Source of the DNA: Luteimonas rhizosphaerae | GTDB taxonomy: Bacteria > Pseudomonadota > Gammaproteobacteria > Xanthomonadales > Xanthomonadaceae | Assembly (NCBI RefSeq): GCF_002849595.1 | Contig: NZ_NRQR01000002.1 | Coordinates: 62,001 to 126,000 of the forward strand | Reading direction: 5' to 3' | DNA: 64,000 bases | In this document: positions 18,333 to 29,771 of the stretch, piece after piece | How the letters are laid out: each line of letters begins with the position of its first letter | Numbering within the stretch: the stretch's first letter is position 1 | Position numbers and translations under genes: made by a program | Notes under the pieces: model-generated | The model's database searches: none | Told to the model about the DNA's origin: nothing | Seen by the model: the letters and a program-made list of their open reading frames with translations, nothing else

Positions 18333-19802
18333 CTAACCGCACCCGTTGTCGTCGCGATATTTGTAACAAGTCTCTTGCTGTGCTTCGAGCTGTAACTCGT
18401 ATTTCAAGGCCCTCAGGCCCGGAGAATGCGGACTAAGACCGATGAGCTTTTCACGAACGGAGAAATCTCGGCTGTAGGTCGAATGGTGCTCGTCATCGAG
18501 CTCGTGCCCAACGATCTGCGCCCGAACCTCTGACACTACGCCCGCACCCTGAAGCTCCTGGATCAACGTCTTCCGCAGCGAATGGAAACCTCGTTTCGCT
18601 GGCGCCCAGCTCTTTCCAACGCCAGCCAGATGACGGCTGAAGGCCTTCGAGATCCAATTGCCCTGCCCGTTCTTGGCGTCCGCTTTGGCCGCAGGGAACA
18701 GGCGCTGATGGCCCGCCCTGCGTCGCCCTTCGACCCACGCGAGAAACCCTAGTTCAAGCAGCTCGGGATGAATTGGTAACGTACGTAGGCTGACATCGGC
18801 TTTCACTTTCTGATGCTCACCTTCATCGGATACGCGGATGCACGGGATACCGTCCTACTCAATGATGTCGTTGGCGAGGAGCTGGCCCACTTCTGACGCC
18901 CTGGCGCCGGTGTAGAGCCTGATGAGCGACGCCCACCGGGCGGACTCGGACAGCTTTCCGAAGACGGCTGGCGCGAACAGCGCTTGGATCTGGTCGCGAT
19001 CGAAGGCTTTGAATCCCAACTTCCGCCGCGCTCGCTTCTCCCGGGCCGAATAGCTGACGTGGCCCGCGGCGGGGTTGTCGCCTTTGGGGTAGTAGCCCGA
19101 CGCCATCGCCCAATCGAAGAACCCGCCTTTCCCGCCCACATAGCTCTGCTTGTTCGTGAGCGTAGGGGTCGAGGCCCCAGCGTTCCGCATGAACTGATAC
19201 CAGCGGGCTAGATCTGAGCGGGTGATGCTCGCAACCCTGATCTTCTCGCCCAGGAAGCCAACCAGAGCTTGGATGGGGGCAGCGTGCTGCCCTTGAGCGT
19301 GGCGAGCCAAGCATCCCGAGCCTTTCCGAGCTGGATGGGCTCTAAGCCTGGTTGGGGAGCGGTCGGTGCAGGCGTCGGCGCGATCCCATCCGCAAGGTCC
19401 TGGAGCGAGTCATCGCCCACTCGCCGCTGTTGGACTGCTCGGAACAGCCGCACGTCCTTTTCGTCGTCGAGCTGCCAGCGTTCGCTGACGGTGCCATCGG
19501 CACCCAGGGTCCGATGCAATGTCAGGTCGCGAAGGTTGTCCGCGCCGCTCAAACGCCCGATGAGCGCATCCACCTCGTCCTTGGAGAACTTCGCCACGCG
19601 TTGATCCCTCAGCAGGCTGAAGAGCCCGAGCATAGCCCGCGACGAGCATGGCGGCGCGCACGCGAGCTTCTAGCAAGTCGGCCGTGCGAAGCGAGCGTTT
19701 AAGGAGGCGGCATCCCAAAATGCCTTGAAGATCGGCCGGCACACGCTGGCGAAACGCCCAGCGGCCCGAGGGGGAGCGCGATAGATGATGAGGAATCCGC
19801 AT
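18333..19802 (-). pseudogene. Tyrosine-type site-specific integrase, multiply disrupted
   Basis: A phage-type tyrosine recombinase for island integration, readable in four pieces. The N-terminal piece (MRIPHHLSRSPSGRWAFRQRVPADLQGILG) ends near 19650. A shifted frame carries LLRDQRVAKFSKDEVDALIGRLSG to about 19290. A second shift leads to the core-binding domain and first catalytic arginine (LYTGARASEVGQL). An in-frame TAG at 18855-18857 follows DIIE. The last piece has HSLRKTL (H-x-x-R) and STYSRDF with the catalytic tyrosine. All catalytic residues survive, but two frameshifts and an amber codon make it inactive as read. It sits next to tRNA-Ser, its expected target. Confidence 0.88.
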
Positions 19803-19884
19803 CGGGTCGTGACCCGATTTGTGTCCTGATTCGCCAACCGCGATATTGCAATTTATCCAATAAAATCAGTTGGATATCACGGAT

Positions 19885-19899
19885 TGGCGGAGAGAGTGG
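19885..19899. repeat. Island attachment repeat, tRNA copy (att)
   Basis: TGGCGGAGAGAGTGG is the 3' end of the tRNA-Ser gene read on the plus strand, and is duplicated at 15148-15162. It marks the tRNA-proximal end of the island. Confidence 0.9.
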
Positions 19900-19974
19900 G
19901 ATTCGAACCCACGGAAGGTTTGACCCTTCGGCGGTTTTCAAGACCGCTGCCTTAAACCACTCGGCCATCTCTCC
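19885..19974 (-). tRNA. tRNA-Ser(UGA)
   Basis: GGAGAGA at the 5' end pairs with TCTCTCC; G73 and CCA are encoded. The anticodon loop CTTGAAA gives UGA (plus-strand 19938-19940), serine. The long variable arm expected of tRNA-Ser is present, 90 bases in all with CCA. It is the insertion target of the adjacent island, whose repeat reconstitutes the tRNA 3' end. Confidence 0.97.
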
Positions 19975-20196
19975 GGAATCTCGCCGGCACGTTGTTTCCC
20001 CGACTGCTACCCGTATGTCATCGATCTACGATCGATGTGGCTGCACGCAACGCCAGCCTGAGCCGCCCGTGCAACGCTTCAGCGCCGAGACCGACGCCGA
20101 TGCCGGTGGACCATCGGCTCAGGGCCGGGCGTGCCGCGGTCGACATTGTCCGATATCGCGGCCCCGTTGTGCGAGGCCGGACGCACATCGCCCCGA

Positions 20197-21207
20197 TCAG
20201 GCGATCCGTGCGGCCACGGGCCGTGCGCGGTCGATCGGCGGTGGCAGCGCGTTCTTGCCCGCACCCGGCGCACGCTTGTCGCAATTGCGGCAGTCCAGGC
20301 TCGAGGCCTCGATCAGCGGCGGCAGCTTCTCGGCGAGGAAGTCGATGAAGACGCGCACCGCAGGCAGCAGGCCGCGCCGCGACGCGAACACGGCATGCGC
20401 GATGCCCTGCGGCAGATGCCATTCCGGCAGGACGACTTCGAGTTCGCCATTGCGGACCGCTTCGGCGCACAGGGTTTCCGGCAACATGGTGATGCCGAGA
20501 CCCTGCTTCGCCAGCGCCATCAGCATCGGGAAGTCGAACCCGGCGACGCGCGGCTTGAGCTCGACGCGACGCGTGGTGCCATCGTTCGCCTGCAGGTCCC
20601 AACGCTGTTTCACCTCGTCCTCGCCCATGCTCATCGTCGTGTGCTGGTCGAGTTCACCGGGATCGCTCGGGCGGCCCATGCGGTCGAGATAGCCGGGGCT
20701 GGCGACCAGCAGTTCCTGGATCTGCCCGAAGCTACGCATCACCAGACTGCCGTCGTCGTCGAGCTTCGAGCGGACCCGCACCGCGACATCGAAGCCCTCG
20801 TTGATGACATCGACGCGGCGGTTGCTGACGTGCAACTGCACGCGCACCTGCGGATAGCGCGCGAGGAATTCCGGCAACAGCTGCGGGATGGATTGCTGGG
20901 CGATGCTGACCGGCACGCTGACCCGGACCAGGCCACGCGGCTCTGCACTGAGGCGGTCGACGACCTCGCGCGCCGCCGTGGCCTCGGCCAGCATCGACTG
21001 CGCGTGGCGGAACACGCTCTGGCCGACGTCGGTCACCGCGAAGCGGCGCGTCGAGCGCTGCAGCAGGCGCACGCCGAGCTCGGTCTCCAGCTGGCTGATG
21101 CGACGGCTCAGCCGCGACTTCGGAATCCCGAGCGCGCGCTCGGCAGCGGCGAATCCGCCGTGCTCCACGACCATCGCGAAGTAATAGAGATCATTGAGAT
21201 CCTGCAT
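20197..21207 (-). CDS. LysR-family transcriptional regulator
   Basis: A 336-residue regulator. The N-terminal winged helix-turn-helix is clear (DLYYFAMVVEHGGFAAAERALGIPKSRLSRRISQLETELGVRLLQRSTR), then a periplasmic-binding-like effector domain to about residue 300. A longer than usual tail (NCDKRAPGAGKNALPPPIDRARP) ends the protein. No divergent target gene lies beside it, as the neighbour at 21327 is serS on the same strand, so neither target nor ligand can be inferred. Confidence 0.9.
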   Translation of the reverse strand: MQDLNDLYYFAMVVEHGGFAAAERALGIPKSRLSRRISQLETELGVRLLQRSTRRFAVTDVGQSVFRHAQSMLAEATAAREVVDRLSAEPRGLVRVSVPVSIAQQSIPQLLPEFLARYPQVRVQLHVSNRRVDVINEGFDVAVRVRSKLDDDGSLVMRSFGQIQELLVASPGYLDRMGRPSDPGELDQHTTMSMGEDEVKQRWDLQANDGTTRRVELKPRVAGFDFPMLMALAKQGLGITMLPETLCAEAVRNGELEVVLPEWHLPQGIAHAVFASRRGLLPAVRVFIDFLAEKLPPLIEASSLDCRNCDKRAPGAGKNALPPPIDRARPVAARIA

Positions 21208-21326
21208 GGCACGGCCCGATATCAGAACGATGGCGGCAATTTGAACAGCTTTATCCCATCAACGCAACAGCGCATGCCGGACGATGCGCTCTGGCCGAAT
21301 GGGCCGTCGAGGCAGCGCCGCTCCGC

Positions 21327-22730
<1,404 letters not shown>

Positions 22731-22732
22731 TC

Positions 22733-23401
22733 ATGTCCGAATCGTCGCCAACGCCGCACTGGCGCCAGACCCTGTCGTCGCTCCTGCCGACGCGTCGCGC
22801 GTGGGGGGCGATCGCGGCCGCGTGCGGACTCGGCTTGCTGCTCTTCGTCGCGCTGTGGCTGGGGAACCGTCCGACCGGAACGACGGCCGACGACAGTGCC
22901 GCTGCGCCGACCGCGACGGCCGGCCGCACCTTCGAGCCACTGCCCGCGCCGCTGCCCGCCGCATCCGAAGGCACGGGACGCGGCGGATCGACGACCACGT
23001 CGCCCTCCCCGGTCCGCATCGACGAACACGTGCCGCGCACCGCGCCCGTTGCGTCGCCGTCCGAGGCCGCGACGATGGTCGACGCGACGGTGACGCCGGT
23101 ACCGGTACCCGTCGCAGCCGACGTCGCGCGCCAGCCCCGTCCCATTTCGACGCCGGCGCCGGACTACCCGCGCACCGCGATGCGCCGGGGCGAAGCCGGT
23201 GAGGTGTTGCTGCGCGTCCATGTCGATGCCGACGGCCGCACCAGCGCCGTGGATCTCGTACGCAGCAGCCAGCACCGTCGGCTCGACCGGGCGGCGACCC
23301 AGGCGGTGCGCCGCTGGCGCTTCGAGCCCGCGATGCGCGACGGCCGGCCTGTCCCCGGCGAACTGCTGGTGCCGTTCCAGTTCACACCGGCTACTCAATG
23401 A
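22733..23401 (+). CDS. TonB-like energy transducer, copy 1
   Basis: A 222-residue protein: short basic cytoplasmic end, a membrane helix (GAIAAACGLGLLLFVALWLG, about residues 24-44), a Pro/Ala/Ser-rich linker, and a C-terminal TonB domain (ISTPAPDYPRTAMRRGEAGEVLLRVHVDADGRTSAVDLVRSS...VRRWRFEPAMRDGRPVPGELLVPFQF). TonB proteins couple the inner-membrane proton gradient to outer-membrane receptors. No exbB/exbD is adjacent. A paralogue with the same layout follows 96 bases later. Confidence 0.88.
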   Translation: MSESSPTPHWRQTLSSLLPTRRAWGAIAAACGLGLLLFVALWLGNRPTGTTADDSAAAPTATAGRTFEPLPAPLPAASEGTGRGGSTTTSPSPVRIDEHVPRTAPVASPSEAATMVDATVTPVPVPVAADVARQPRPISTPAPDYPRTAMRRGEAGEVLLRVHVDADGRTSAVDLVRSSQHRRLDRAATQAVRRWRFEPAMRDGRPVPGELLVPFQFTPATQ

Positions 23402-23497
23402 GCCGTCGACCGACGGCCGCGCGCGCCCTCCGGCGCTGACGCAACCTCCACATCCGGTGTGGAAGCCTGCAACCCCGTTCAGTTTGGAGTGCCGGTC

Positions 23498-24061
23498 ATG
23501 AGCGATCCGATCCAGCGTCCCCACGATCCGCGGCCGCCACAGGACCTGCCGCCCCCCTCCGAGCCGGTGGCCGAGGAGAAGCGCTCCAGCCCGTTGTTGT
23601 GGATCCTGCTGCTGATCGCGCTCGTCGCGGTGGGCTGGTACTTCCTCAGCCAGCGCGACACGACCACCGATGCGCCCCTCCCCGATGCGCCGACGATCGG
23701 CGACGGCACGGCGCCATCACCCGAACCCACACCCGACGCAAGCGAACCGCAGCGCACGACGCCGACCGCACCTGCGCGCCCCGCCGACCGCGCCGCGGCA
23801 CCCGTCTCGCCGGGCGAGCCGAGCTATCCGCCAGCCGCGGCCCGCAACCGCGAAGAGGGCACCGTCGTGCTGCTGGTACAGGTCGATGCCAACGGTCGCC
23901 CGAGCGACGTCAGCGTCGAGACCAGCAGCAGGTCGCGCGATCTTGACCGCGCCGCGGTCGAAGCGGTCCGCGGCTGGACCTTCGAGCCCGCGATCGAGGG
24001 CGGCAAGCCGGTCGCGTCGTCGGTACGGGTGCCAGTGGAATTCACCCTCGACGAGCCGTAG
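23498..24061 (+). CDS. TonB-like energy transducer, copy 2
   Basis: A 187-residue paralogue of the gene just upstream. It has a membrane helix (LLWILLLIALVAVGWYFL, about residues 33-51), a Pro/Thr-rich linker, and a TonB C-domain (PSYPPAAARNREEGTVVLLVQVDANGRPSDVSVETSSRSRDLDRAAVEAVRGWTFEPA). The ATG has GGAG about 9 bases upstream. The linker is too short to span a full periplasm in the classical way, which may hint at a different role or a shared complex with copy 1. A terminator closes this pair. Confidence 0.87.
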   Translation: MSDPIQRPHDPRPPQDLPPPSEPVAEEKRSSPLLWILLLIALVAVGWYFLSQRDTTTDAPLPDAPTIGDGTAPSPEPTPDASEPQRTTPTAPARPADRAAAPVSPGEPSYPPAAARNREEGTVVLLVQVDANGRPSDVSVETSSRSRDLDRAAVEAVRGWTFEPAIEGGKPVASSVRVPVEFTLDEP

Positions 24062-24095
24062 GCGAACGTCACGCGGACACCGCGTACAGGGGAGG

Positions 24096-24129
24096 ACGGG
24101 CCGGTCACGCGAGTGTCCGGCCCGTTTTT
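24096..24129 (+). terminator. Rho-independent terminator after the tonB-like pair
   Basis: ACGGGCCGG at 24096-24104 and CCGGCCCGT at 24117-24125 form a 9-bp stem around a 12-base loop, followed by a run of T. It lies between these genes and convergent aroA. Confidence 0.85.
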
Positions 24130-24137
24130 CGTCGCGC

Positions 24138-25448
24138 TCAGCGTGCGCGCAGACCGATGCCCAGTCCGGCCGCGACGCGGTCGAACGCGGGAAACGAGGT
24201 CGCGACGTTGGCGACGTCTTCGATCTCGACGTCGGCCTCCGTGCACTGGCCCGCGACCACGAACGACATCGCGATGCGGTGGTCGCCGTGGCTGTCGATG
24301 ACGCCGCTGCCGAACGGCGTGCCGCCGGCGATGACCGCACCGTCTGGCGTCTCCTCGATGCGCACGCCGATCGCGCGCAGGCCCGCGGCCATCGTCGCGA
24401 TGCGGTCCGACTCCTTGACCCGCAGTTCTTCCGCGCCGGTCACCCGGGTGCTGCCCTCGGCGCACGCGGCGGCGACGAACAGCACCGGGAACTCGTCGAT
24501 CATGTCCGGCACGTGCGGCAGCGGCACGTCGATGCCGCGCAGCGGTGCATGGCGCACGCGCAGATCGGCCACCGGCTCGCCACCCTGCTCGCCGGCGTTG
24601 TCCTCGGTGATGTCGGCGCCCATCAGGCGCAACACGTGCAGCAACCCGGTACGCCGGGGATTCATGCCGACCTGGCGCAGCACCAGGTCCGATCCCGGCA
24701 CCAGGGTCGCGGCGACGAGGAAGAACGCCGCCGAGGAGAAATCCGCCGGCACGCGCACGTCGGTCGCGCGCAGGCGGTGGCCGCCGGTCAGACGCGCGAT
24801 GCCGGCCGAGAACGCGATCGGCCAGCCGAACGCGGCCAGCATGCGCTCGGTGTAGTCGCGGGTCGGCCGCGGCTCGTGGACCGTCGTCTCGCCGTCGGCA
24901 TACAGCCCGGCGAGCAGCAGGGCCGACTTCACCTGGGCGCTGGCGAGCGTGTTGTCGAACGCGATGCCCGACAGCGTCCGGCCGCCGTGGATCCGCAACG
25001 GTGGACGCTCGCCGTCGCCCGTTTCGATGTGCGCCCCCATCGCGGACAGTGGCGCGGTCACGCGCCGCATCGGACGCTTCGACAGCGATGCGTCGCCGAC
25101 CAGCACGCTGTCGAACGCCTGGCCGGCCAGCAGGCCGGCGAGCAGGCGCATGCCGGTGCCGGCATTGCCGCAGTCGAGCGGCACGGCAGGCGGACGCAGG
25201 CCATCGAGGCCCACGCCGTGGACGATGCGTACGCCCGGCTCGGGCACCTCGATCCGCACGCCGAGCGCGCGGAAGATCGACTCGGTCGCACGCGCGTCCT
25301 CGCCTTCGAGAAACCCGTCGATGCGCGAGGTCCCGTCGGCGATCGACGCCAGCATGATCGCGCGATGCGAGACCGACTTGTCGCCCGGCACCACCAGCTC
25401 GCCACGCAGCGGACGACCGCGCGAGGCGATCCAGGCCAGATCGCTCAT
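24138..25448 (-). CDS. aroA: 3-phosphoshikimate 1-carboxyvinyltransferase (EPSP synthase)
   Basis: AroA joins shikimate-3-phosphate and PEP in the sixth step of the shikimate pathway. The 436-residue protein shows PGDKSVSHRAIMLASIADGTS, the PEP-binding LDCGNAGTGMRLLAGLLAG, and RVKESDRIATMAAGLRAIG near the C-terminus. The LDCGNAGTGMR motif has Ala at the position where glyphosate-tolerant class II enzymes also carry Ala; class cannot be settled by eye. The start ATG overlaps the pheA stop as ATGA, so translation is coupled. Part of the serC-pheA-aroA operon. Confidence 0.95.
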   Translation of the reverse strand: MSDLAWIASRGRPLRGELVVPGDKSVSHRAIMLASIADGTSRIDGFLEGEDARATESIFRALGVRIEVPEPGVRIVHGVGLDGLRPPAVPLDCGNAGTGMRLLAGLLAGQAFDSVLVGDASLSKRPMRRVTAPLSAMGAHIETGDGERPPLRIHGGRTLSGIAFDNTLASAQVKSALLLAGLYADGETTVHEPRPTRDYTERMLAAFGWPIAFSAGIARLTGGHRLRATDVRVPADFSSAAFFLVAATLVPGSDLVLRQVGMNPRRTGLLHVLRLMGADITEDNAGEQGGEPVADLRVRHAPLRGIDVPLPHVPDMIDEFPVLFVAAACAEGSTRVTGAEELRVKESDRIATMAAGLRAIGVRIEETPDGAVIAGGTPFGSGVIDSHGDHRIAMSFVVAGQCTEADVEIEDVANVATSFPAFDRVAAGLGIGLRAR

Positions 25449-26665
25449 GGCACCGCGACCGGATACGACCCGAGCACGCGGACCTCGCCTGCGAACTCGT
25501 CGATCTCGTCGAGCGCATCCTTCAGCGGCGATTCGTCGACGTGGCCGTTGACCTCGATGAAGAACGCGTACTGCCATAGCGCGCCGTGCGCCGGACGCGA
25601 CTCGATGCGGTTCATGCTGATGTCACGACGCGCCAGCGGCTCGAGAATGCGGTACAGCGCGCCCGGCTGGTCGCGGATGAAGACCATCAGCGACGTGCGG
25701 TCGTTGCCGGACGGGGGGAACGAGGCGCGGCCGATGACGAGGAAGCGCGTGGTGTTGTCGCTGCGATCCTCGATCGGCCCGGCGATGACCTGCATGCCGT
25801 AGACGTGCGCGGCGGTCTCGCCGGCGATCGCGGCGGCATCGTCGGATTTCTTCGCCCGGCGCACCGCTTCGGCATTGCTGACCACCGCGTGCTTCTCGAC
25901 GCCGGGCAGGTTCTCGCGCAGCCACGATTTGCACTGCGCGAGCGACAGGCCGTGCGAGTACACGCGCTCGATGTCTTCGAGATGCCCGGTGCGCGACAGC
26001 AGGTACTGGTGCACGCGCAATTCGACCTCGCCGCAGATCTTCAGTGGCGACGTCAGGAACATGTCGAGGGTCGACTGGATCGTGCCCTGCCCCGAATTCT
26101 CGACCGGCACCACGCCGAAATCGGCGTTGCCGGCGGCAACCTCGTCGAACACTTCCTCGATGCTCGCCAGCGGCAGCCCCTTCGCCGAGTGCCCGAAATG
26201 CTTGTGCACGGCCTGCTGCGAGAACGTGCCTTCGGGACCGAGATAGCCGATCTTCAAGGGCTCCTGCTGCGCGAGGCAGGCCGACATGATCTCGCGGAAC
26301 AGCCGCACCAGCACTTCGTCCGACAACGGACCGTCGTTGCGGTCGACGACGCGGCGCAACACCTGTGCCTCGCGTTCCGGCCGGTAATAGTCGACGGCCG
26401 CGGCGAGCTTGCCCTTGGCCTTGCCCACCTGGCGCGCGAACAGGGCGCGCTCGGCGATCAGGGTCTGGATCTCGCGGTCGATACCGTCGATCTGCGCCCG
26501 CACGGCGCCGAGATCCGGCTTGCCGCCGGCGGCGGTGCGGGTCGCATCGATGGTGTCGTCCGGCGCCGCGCGGCGCGTTGCGCGCGACGGCGTCGCTGCA
26601 GCGCTCGCAGCGACCTTCTTGGCGGCGCGCGGTTTCGGCGCAGCCTTTTTCTTCGAATCAGCCAT
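25445..26665 (-). CDS. pheA: Bifunctional chorismate mutase / prephenate dehydratase (P-protein)
   Basis: PheA makes phenylpyruvate from chorismate in two steps. The 406-residue protein begins with an Ala/Lys-rich leader ([20 protein letters not shown], and on to about residue 50) that is longer than usual. The AroQ mutase domain follows ([33 protein letters not shown]), then the dehydratase ([45 protein letters not shown]) and a C-terminal ACT domain ([34 protein letters not shown]) for feedback control by phenylalanine. It overlaps serC by 8 bases and aroA by 4. Confidence 0.96.
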   Translation of the reverse strand: MADSKKKAAPKPRAAKKVAASAAATPSRATRRAAPDDTIDATRTAAGGKPDLGAVRAQIDGIDREIQTLIAERALFARQVGKAKGKLAAAVDYYRPEREAQVLRRVVDRNDGPLSDEVLVRLFREIMSACLAQQEPLKIGYLGPEGTFSQQAVHKHFGHSAKGLPLASIEEVFDEVAAGNADFGVVPVENSGQGTIQSTLDMFLTSPLKICGEVELRVHQYLLSRTGHLEDIERVYSHGLSLAQCKSWLRENLPGVEKHAVVSNAEAVRRAKKSDDAAAIAGETAAHVYGMQVIAGPIEDRSDNTTRFLVIGRASFPPSGNDRTSLMVFIRDQPGALYRILEPLARRDISMNRIESRPAHGALWQYAFFIEVNGHVDESPLKDALDEIDEFAGEVRVLGSYPVAVP

Positions 26666-27758
26666 GGCGCGTCTGGAAATCCTGCATGTAGGCGACGAGG
26701 GCACGGACGCCGTCGACCGGCATCGCGTTGTAGATCGAAGCGCGCATGCCGCCGAGCACGCGGTGGCCCTTCAGCCCGATCAGTCCCGCGTCGCGGGCGC
26801 CGGACAGAAAGGCCTCGTTGCGCGATTCGTCGGCGAGGAAGAACGGCACGTTCATGCGCGAGCGGACCGACGCCTCGACGTCGTTGCGATAGAAGCCGCC
26901 CGACCCGTCGATCGCGGCGTAGAGCAGCCCCGATTTCTCGTCGCTGCGGCGGTCGAATTCGGCGGTGCCGCCTTCGTCGAGCATCCAGCGGAACACCAGC
27001 CCGGCGAGATACCAGTTCCAGGTCGGCGGGGTGTTGAGCATGGAGTCGTTGGCGAGCTGCGACGCGTAATTGAAGATGTCGGCGCGCGGCTGCCCGGCGC
27101 GCGCCAGCAGGTCCCGGCGCAGGATCACCACCGAAATCCCGACCGGCCCCAGGTTCTTCTGCGCGCCGGCGTAGATCAGGCCGTAGCGCGAAATGTCGAT
27201 CGGCTCCGACGCGATGCTGGAGCTGAAGTCGGCGATCAGCGGCACGTCGCCGGTGTCCGGCGCCGGGTCGCCCCACGCAGGGCGGTACTCCACGCCATGG
27301 ATGGTCTCGTTGGCGGTGATGTGCACGTACGCCGCGCCAGGCGACAGACGCCAGCTGTCGCGCGCCGGGATACTGCGGTAACCGTTCGCTTCGCCGCTCG
27401 CGGCGATGTGGACCTGCATCGCGGGCGTGAGCTGCCGCAACGCGGTCTTGCCCCAGTGGCCGGTGACCACGTAATCGACGGTGTCGCCGGCGGCCGCGAA
27501 GTTGAGCGGGATCAACGCCTGCGCGGTCGTCGCACCACCGGGCAGGAACAGCACGGCGTAGTCGTCGGGAACCGCGAGCAAGGTCCGCAGGTCCGCTTCG
27601 GCGGTCTGCGCGACCTGCATGAATTCCGGCCCGCGATGGCTCATTTCGACGATCGACGCGCCCGCGTCACCCCACTCCAGCATGTCGGCCTGCGCTTGCC
27701 GCAACACGCGTTCAGGCAGCGCTGCAGGTCCAGGGGCGAAGTTGTACGCACGCGCCAT
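26658..27758 (-). CDS. serC: Phosphoserine aminotransferase
   Basis: SerC is a PLP enzyme of serine and pyridoxine synthesis. The 366-residue protein opens [18 protein letters not shown] and contains the PLP-lysine in [18 protein letters not shown]. The ending [26 protein letters not shown] is typical. It is the first gene of serC-pheA-aroA. About 130 bases separate it from divergent msrP. Confidence 0.96.
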   Translation of the reverse strand: MARAYNFAPGPAALPERVLRQAQADMLEWGDAGASIVEMSHRGPEFMQVAQTAEADLRTLLAVPDDYAVLFLPGGATTAQALIPLNFAAAGDTVDYVVTGHWGKTALRQLTPAMQVHIAASGEANGYRSIPARDSWRLSPGAAYVHITANETIHGVEYRPAWGDPAPDTGDVPLIADFSSSIASEPIDISRYGLIYAGAQKNLGPVGISVVILRRDLLARAGQPRADIFNYASQLANDSMLNTPPTWNWYLAGLVFRWMLDEGGTAEFDRRSDEKSGLLYAAIDGSGGFYRNDVEASVRSRMNVPFFLADESRNEAFLSGARDAGLIGLKGHRVLGGMRASIYNAMPVDGVRALVAYMQDFQTRHG

Positions 27759-27890
27759 TGCCGGCTCCAGATCGTGTCGTTGCGGGCCGGCAAGTATGCC
27801 GCAGCGCAGCAGCCTTGACGTGCATCCAATGGTTGCGGTGGCAACGTATGCCGCGAGCTGTCCGCCTGTCTGTCGTCGAGGAGTGTTCCC

Positions 27891-28859
27891 ATGTCATTGC
27901 GCGACGCGCTGCGTATCCGCAGTTCGGAAATCACCGAAGAAACCGTGTATCGCGACCGGCGGCGCCTGCTCGCCGCGATGGCCGCCGCGCCCGCACTCGG
28001 CCTCGCCGGCTGTGCAGATGCGGAACCGCCACCGCCAAGCGGCGCGCGCGTCACGCCGGCGCAGGCGCGTTCTGGCTTCCGCACCGACGAGGAGCTGACG
28101 CGGTTCGAGGACGTCACCAGCTACAACAACTTCTACGAGTTCGGCACCGGCAAGGGCGATCCGTCGAGCGCGGCCAAGACCCTGCGCACGTCGCCGTGGA
28201 GCGTGGAGGTCGGCGGCGAATGCGCCAAGCCCGGGCGCATCGGTCTGGAGGACCTGCTACGCGGCATCACGGCCGAAGAGCGCGTCTATCGCCTGCGCTG
28301 CGTGGAAGGCTGGTCGATGGTGATCCCGTGGACGGGCGTGCCGCTGGCCTCGGTGCTGCGCCGGTTCGAACCGAATGCGAATGCCAAGTTCGTCGCGTTC
28401 ACCACCCTGGCCGATCGCGAGCAGATGCCGGGTCTGCGGTTCCGTTCCATCCGCTGGCCGTATCGCGAAGGCCTGCGCATCGACGAAGCGATGCATCCGC
28501 TCGCGTTCCTCGCGACCGGTCTCTACGGCAAGCCGTTGCCACAGCAGAACGGTGCGCCGCTGCGGCTGGTGGTGCCGTGGAAGTACGGCTTCAAGAGCAT
28601 CAAGTCGATCGTCGAGATCCGCTTCGTCGAGCGGATGCCGCCGACCGCGTGGAACCAGCTGCAGCCATCGGAATACGGCTTCTTCAGCAACGTCAATCCC
28701 GATGTCGATCATCCGCGCTGGAGCCAGAAGAGCGAGCGCCGGATCTCGGGCAGCGGCAACAAGCTGCTGCCCAACCGCATCGACACGCGTCCGTTCAACG
28801 GCTACGCCGACCAGGTCGCATCGCTGTACAGCGGCATGGACCTGCGCAAGTGGTACTGA
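27891..28859 (+). CDS. msrP: Periplasmic methionine-sulfoxide reductase catalytic subunit MsrP
   Basis: MsrP (YedY) is a molybdopterin enzyme that repairs oxidised methionine in periplasmic proteins. The 322-residue protein has a Tat-type leader ([21 protein letters not shown]), then the sulfite-oxidase fold with molybdenum-ligand C137 in [14 protein letters not shown]. Family segments [18 protein letters not shown] and [14 protein letters not shown] are present. The leader also shows LAGC, which could be a lipobox. It is followed after 5 bases by its membrane partner msrQ. Confidence 0.95.
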   Translation: MSLRDALRIRSSEITEETVYRDRRRLLAAMAAAPALGLAGCADAEPPPPSGARVTPAQARSGFRTDEELTRFEDVTSYNNFYEFGTGKGDPSSAAKTLRTSPWSVEVGGECAKPGRIGLEDLLRGITAEERVYRLRCVEGWSMVIPWTGVPLASVLRRFEPNANAKFVAFTTLADREQMPGLRFRSIRWPYREGLRIDEAMHPLAFLATGLYGKPLPQQNGAPLRLVVPWKYGFKSIKSIVEIRFVERMPPTAWNQLQPSEYGFFSNVNPDVDHPRWSQKSERRISGSGNKLLPNRIDTRPFNGYADQVASLYSGMDLRKWY

Positions 28860-28864
28860 CATAG

Positions 28865-29563
28865 ATGGCGCGGGCCGCACGCGATCCGCGGGTCCGGCCG
28901 CGCACGCCGACAACGCCGACCGGCGTCGTCGTCGCCAAGGTGCTCGTGCATCTGCTGGCGCTCGCGCCGCTTGCGTGGCTGGGCTGGCGTGTGTGGCAGG
29001 TGGCCAACGGCGGCGACATCGATGCGCTGGGTGCGGAACCGGTGGTCGCGATCGAACACGAGCTCGGCACCTGGGCCCTGCGTTTCCTGCTGCTGACACT
29101 CGCGATCACGCCGCTCCGGCAATTGCTGAAGCAGCCGCTGCTGCTGCGGTTCCGTCGGATGCTCGGGCTGTATGCCTTCGCCTACGCGAGCCTGCATTTC
29201 GCCACGTGGCTGGCGCTGGATCTCGCTGGCGATCTGTCGCAGGTGCTGGTCGAGATCGCCAAGCGGCCGTTCATCACCGTCGGCTTCCTCGCGTGGCTGT
29301 TGCTGGTGCCGCTCGCCGTGACCTCGACCACCGGCTGGATGCGACGCCTGGGCCGCACCTGGGGCCGCCTGCACAAACTGATCTACCCGATCGCCGCGCT
29401 GGCCGTGCTGCATTTCTGGTGGATCGTGAAATCCGACTACCGCGAGCCCTTGCTGTATGCGGTCATCCTCGCGGCGCTGCTGGCCTGGCGGGCGTGGCGT
29501 GCAATCGACCGGCGTCGCGCGTCGGCCGCGTCGCGCAGCCCGCGCGCCGCCGGATCCGGCTGA
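28865..29563 (+). CDS. msrQ: MsrPQ haem-binding membrane subunit MsrQ
   Basis: MsrQ (YedZ) is an inner-membrane b-haem protein that passes electrons from the respiratory chain or flavin reductase to MsrP. The 232-residue protein has about six membrane segments (such as VLVHLLALAPLAWLGWRVW and LLAVLHFWW), and histidines in ASLHFATW, RLHKLIYP and LHFWWIVKSDYRE that fit haem ligands. It follows msrP directly, as usual. Confidence 0.94.
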   Translation: MARAARDPRVRPRTPTTPTGVVVAKVLVHLLALAPLAWLGWRVWQVANGGDIDALGAEPVVAIEHELGTWALRFLLLTLAITPLRQLLKQPLLLRFRRMLGLYAFAYASLHFATWLALDLAGDLSQVLVEIAKRPFITVGFLAWLLLVPLAVTSTTGWMRRLGRTWGRLHKLIYPIAALAVLHFWWIVKSDYREPLLYAVILAALLAWRAWRAIDRRRASAASRSPRAAGSG

Positions 29564-29771
29564 GGATCAGACGACCTGGCACGCGCGATCGAAGGAACGT
29601 CTGTGCCTCGACCGAGCGCGCTGACGCGGCACCGGGTCGAGACGGCCCAACGGACTGGCGAGACCGCACGTTTCGTGTCCTTCGCTGAAGGATCCAAGTT
29701 CGTTCCTGCGACACGCACACGGCAGTCCGGCCCCTGCGCGCGTTGCGCCGGATCGCGAATGGGTCGGCGAC

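Larger units (their letters stand above)
15148..19899. mobile_element. 4.7-kb genomic island at tRNA-Ser(UGA)
   Basis: The segment lies between two 15-bp direct repeats, one inside tRNA-Ser. It is visibly richer in A+T than its flanks. It carries a tyrosine integrase gene next to the tRNA, as is usual, but that gene is broken, so the island is probably immobile. Cargo is a serine protease gene with a small secreted protein gene upstream. Near the far end is a relic of a second, related integrase, which suggests an earlier insertion at the same tRNA. Confidence 0.88.

Noticed and set aside
19975..20196. Stretch between tRNA-Ser and the LysR gene as a possible gene
   Set aside because: Only compositional open frames; nothing supported.
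29564..29771. Gap after msrQ as a possible small gene or RNA
   Set aside because: No terminator-like hairpin with U-tract, no ribosome site, no conserved-looking peptide.
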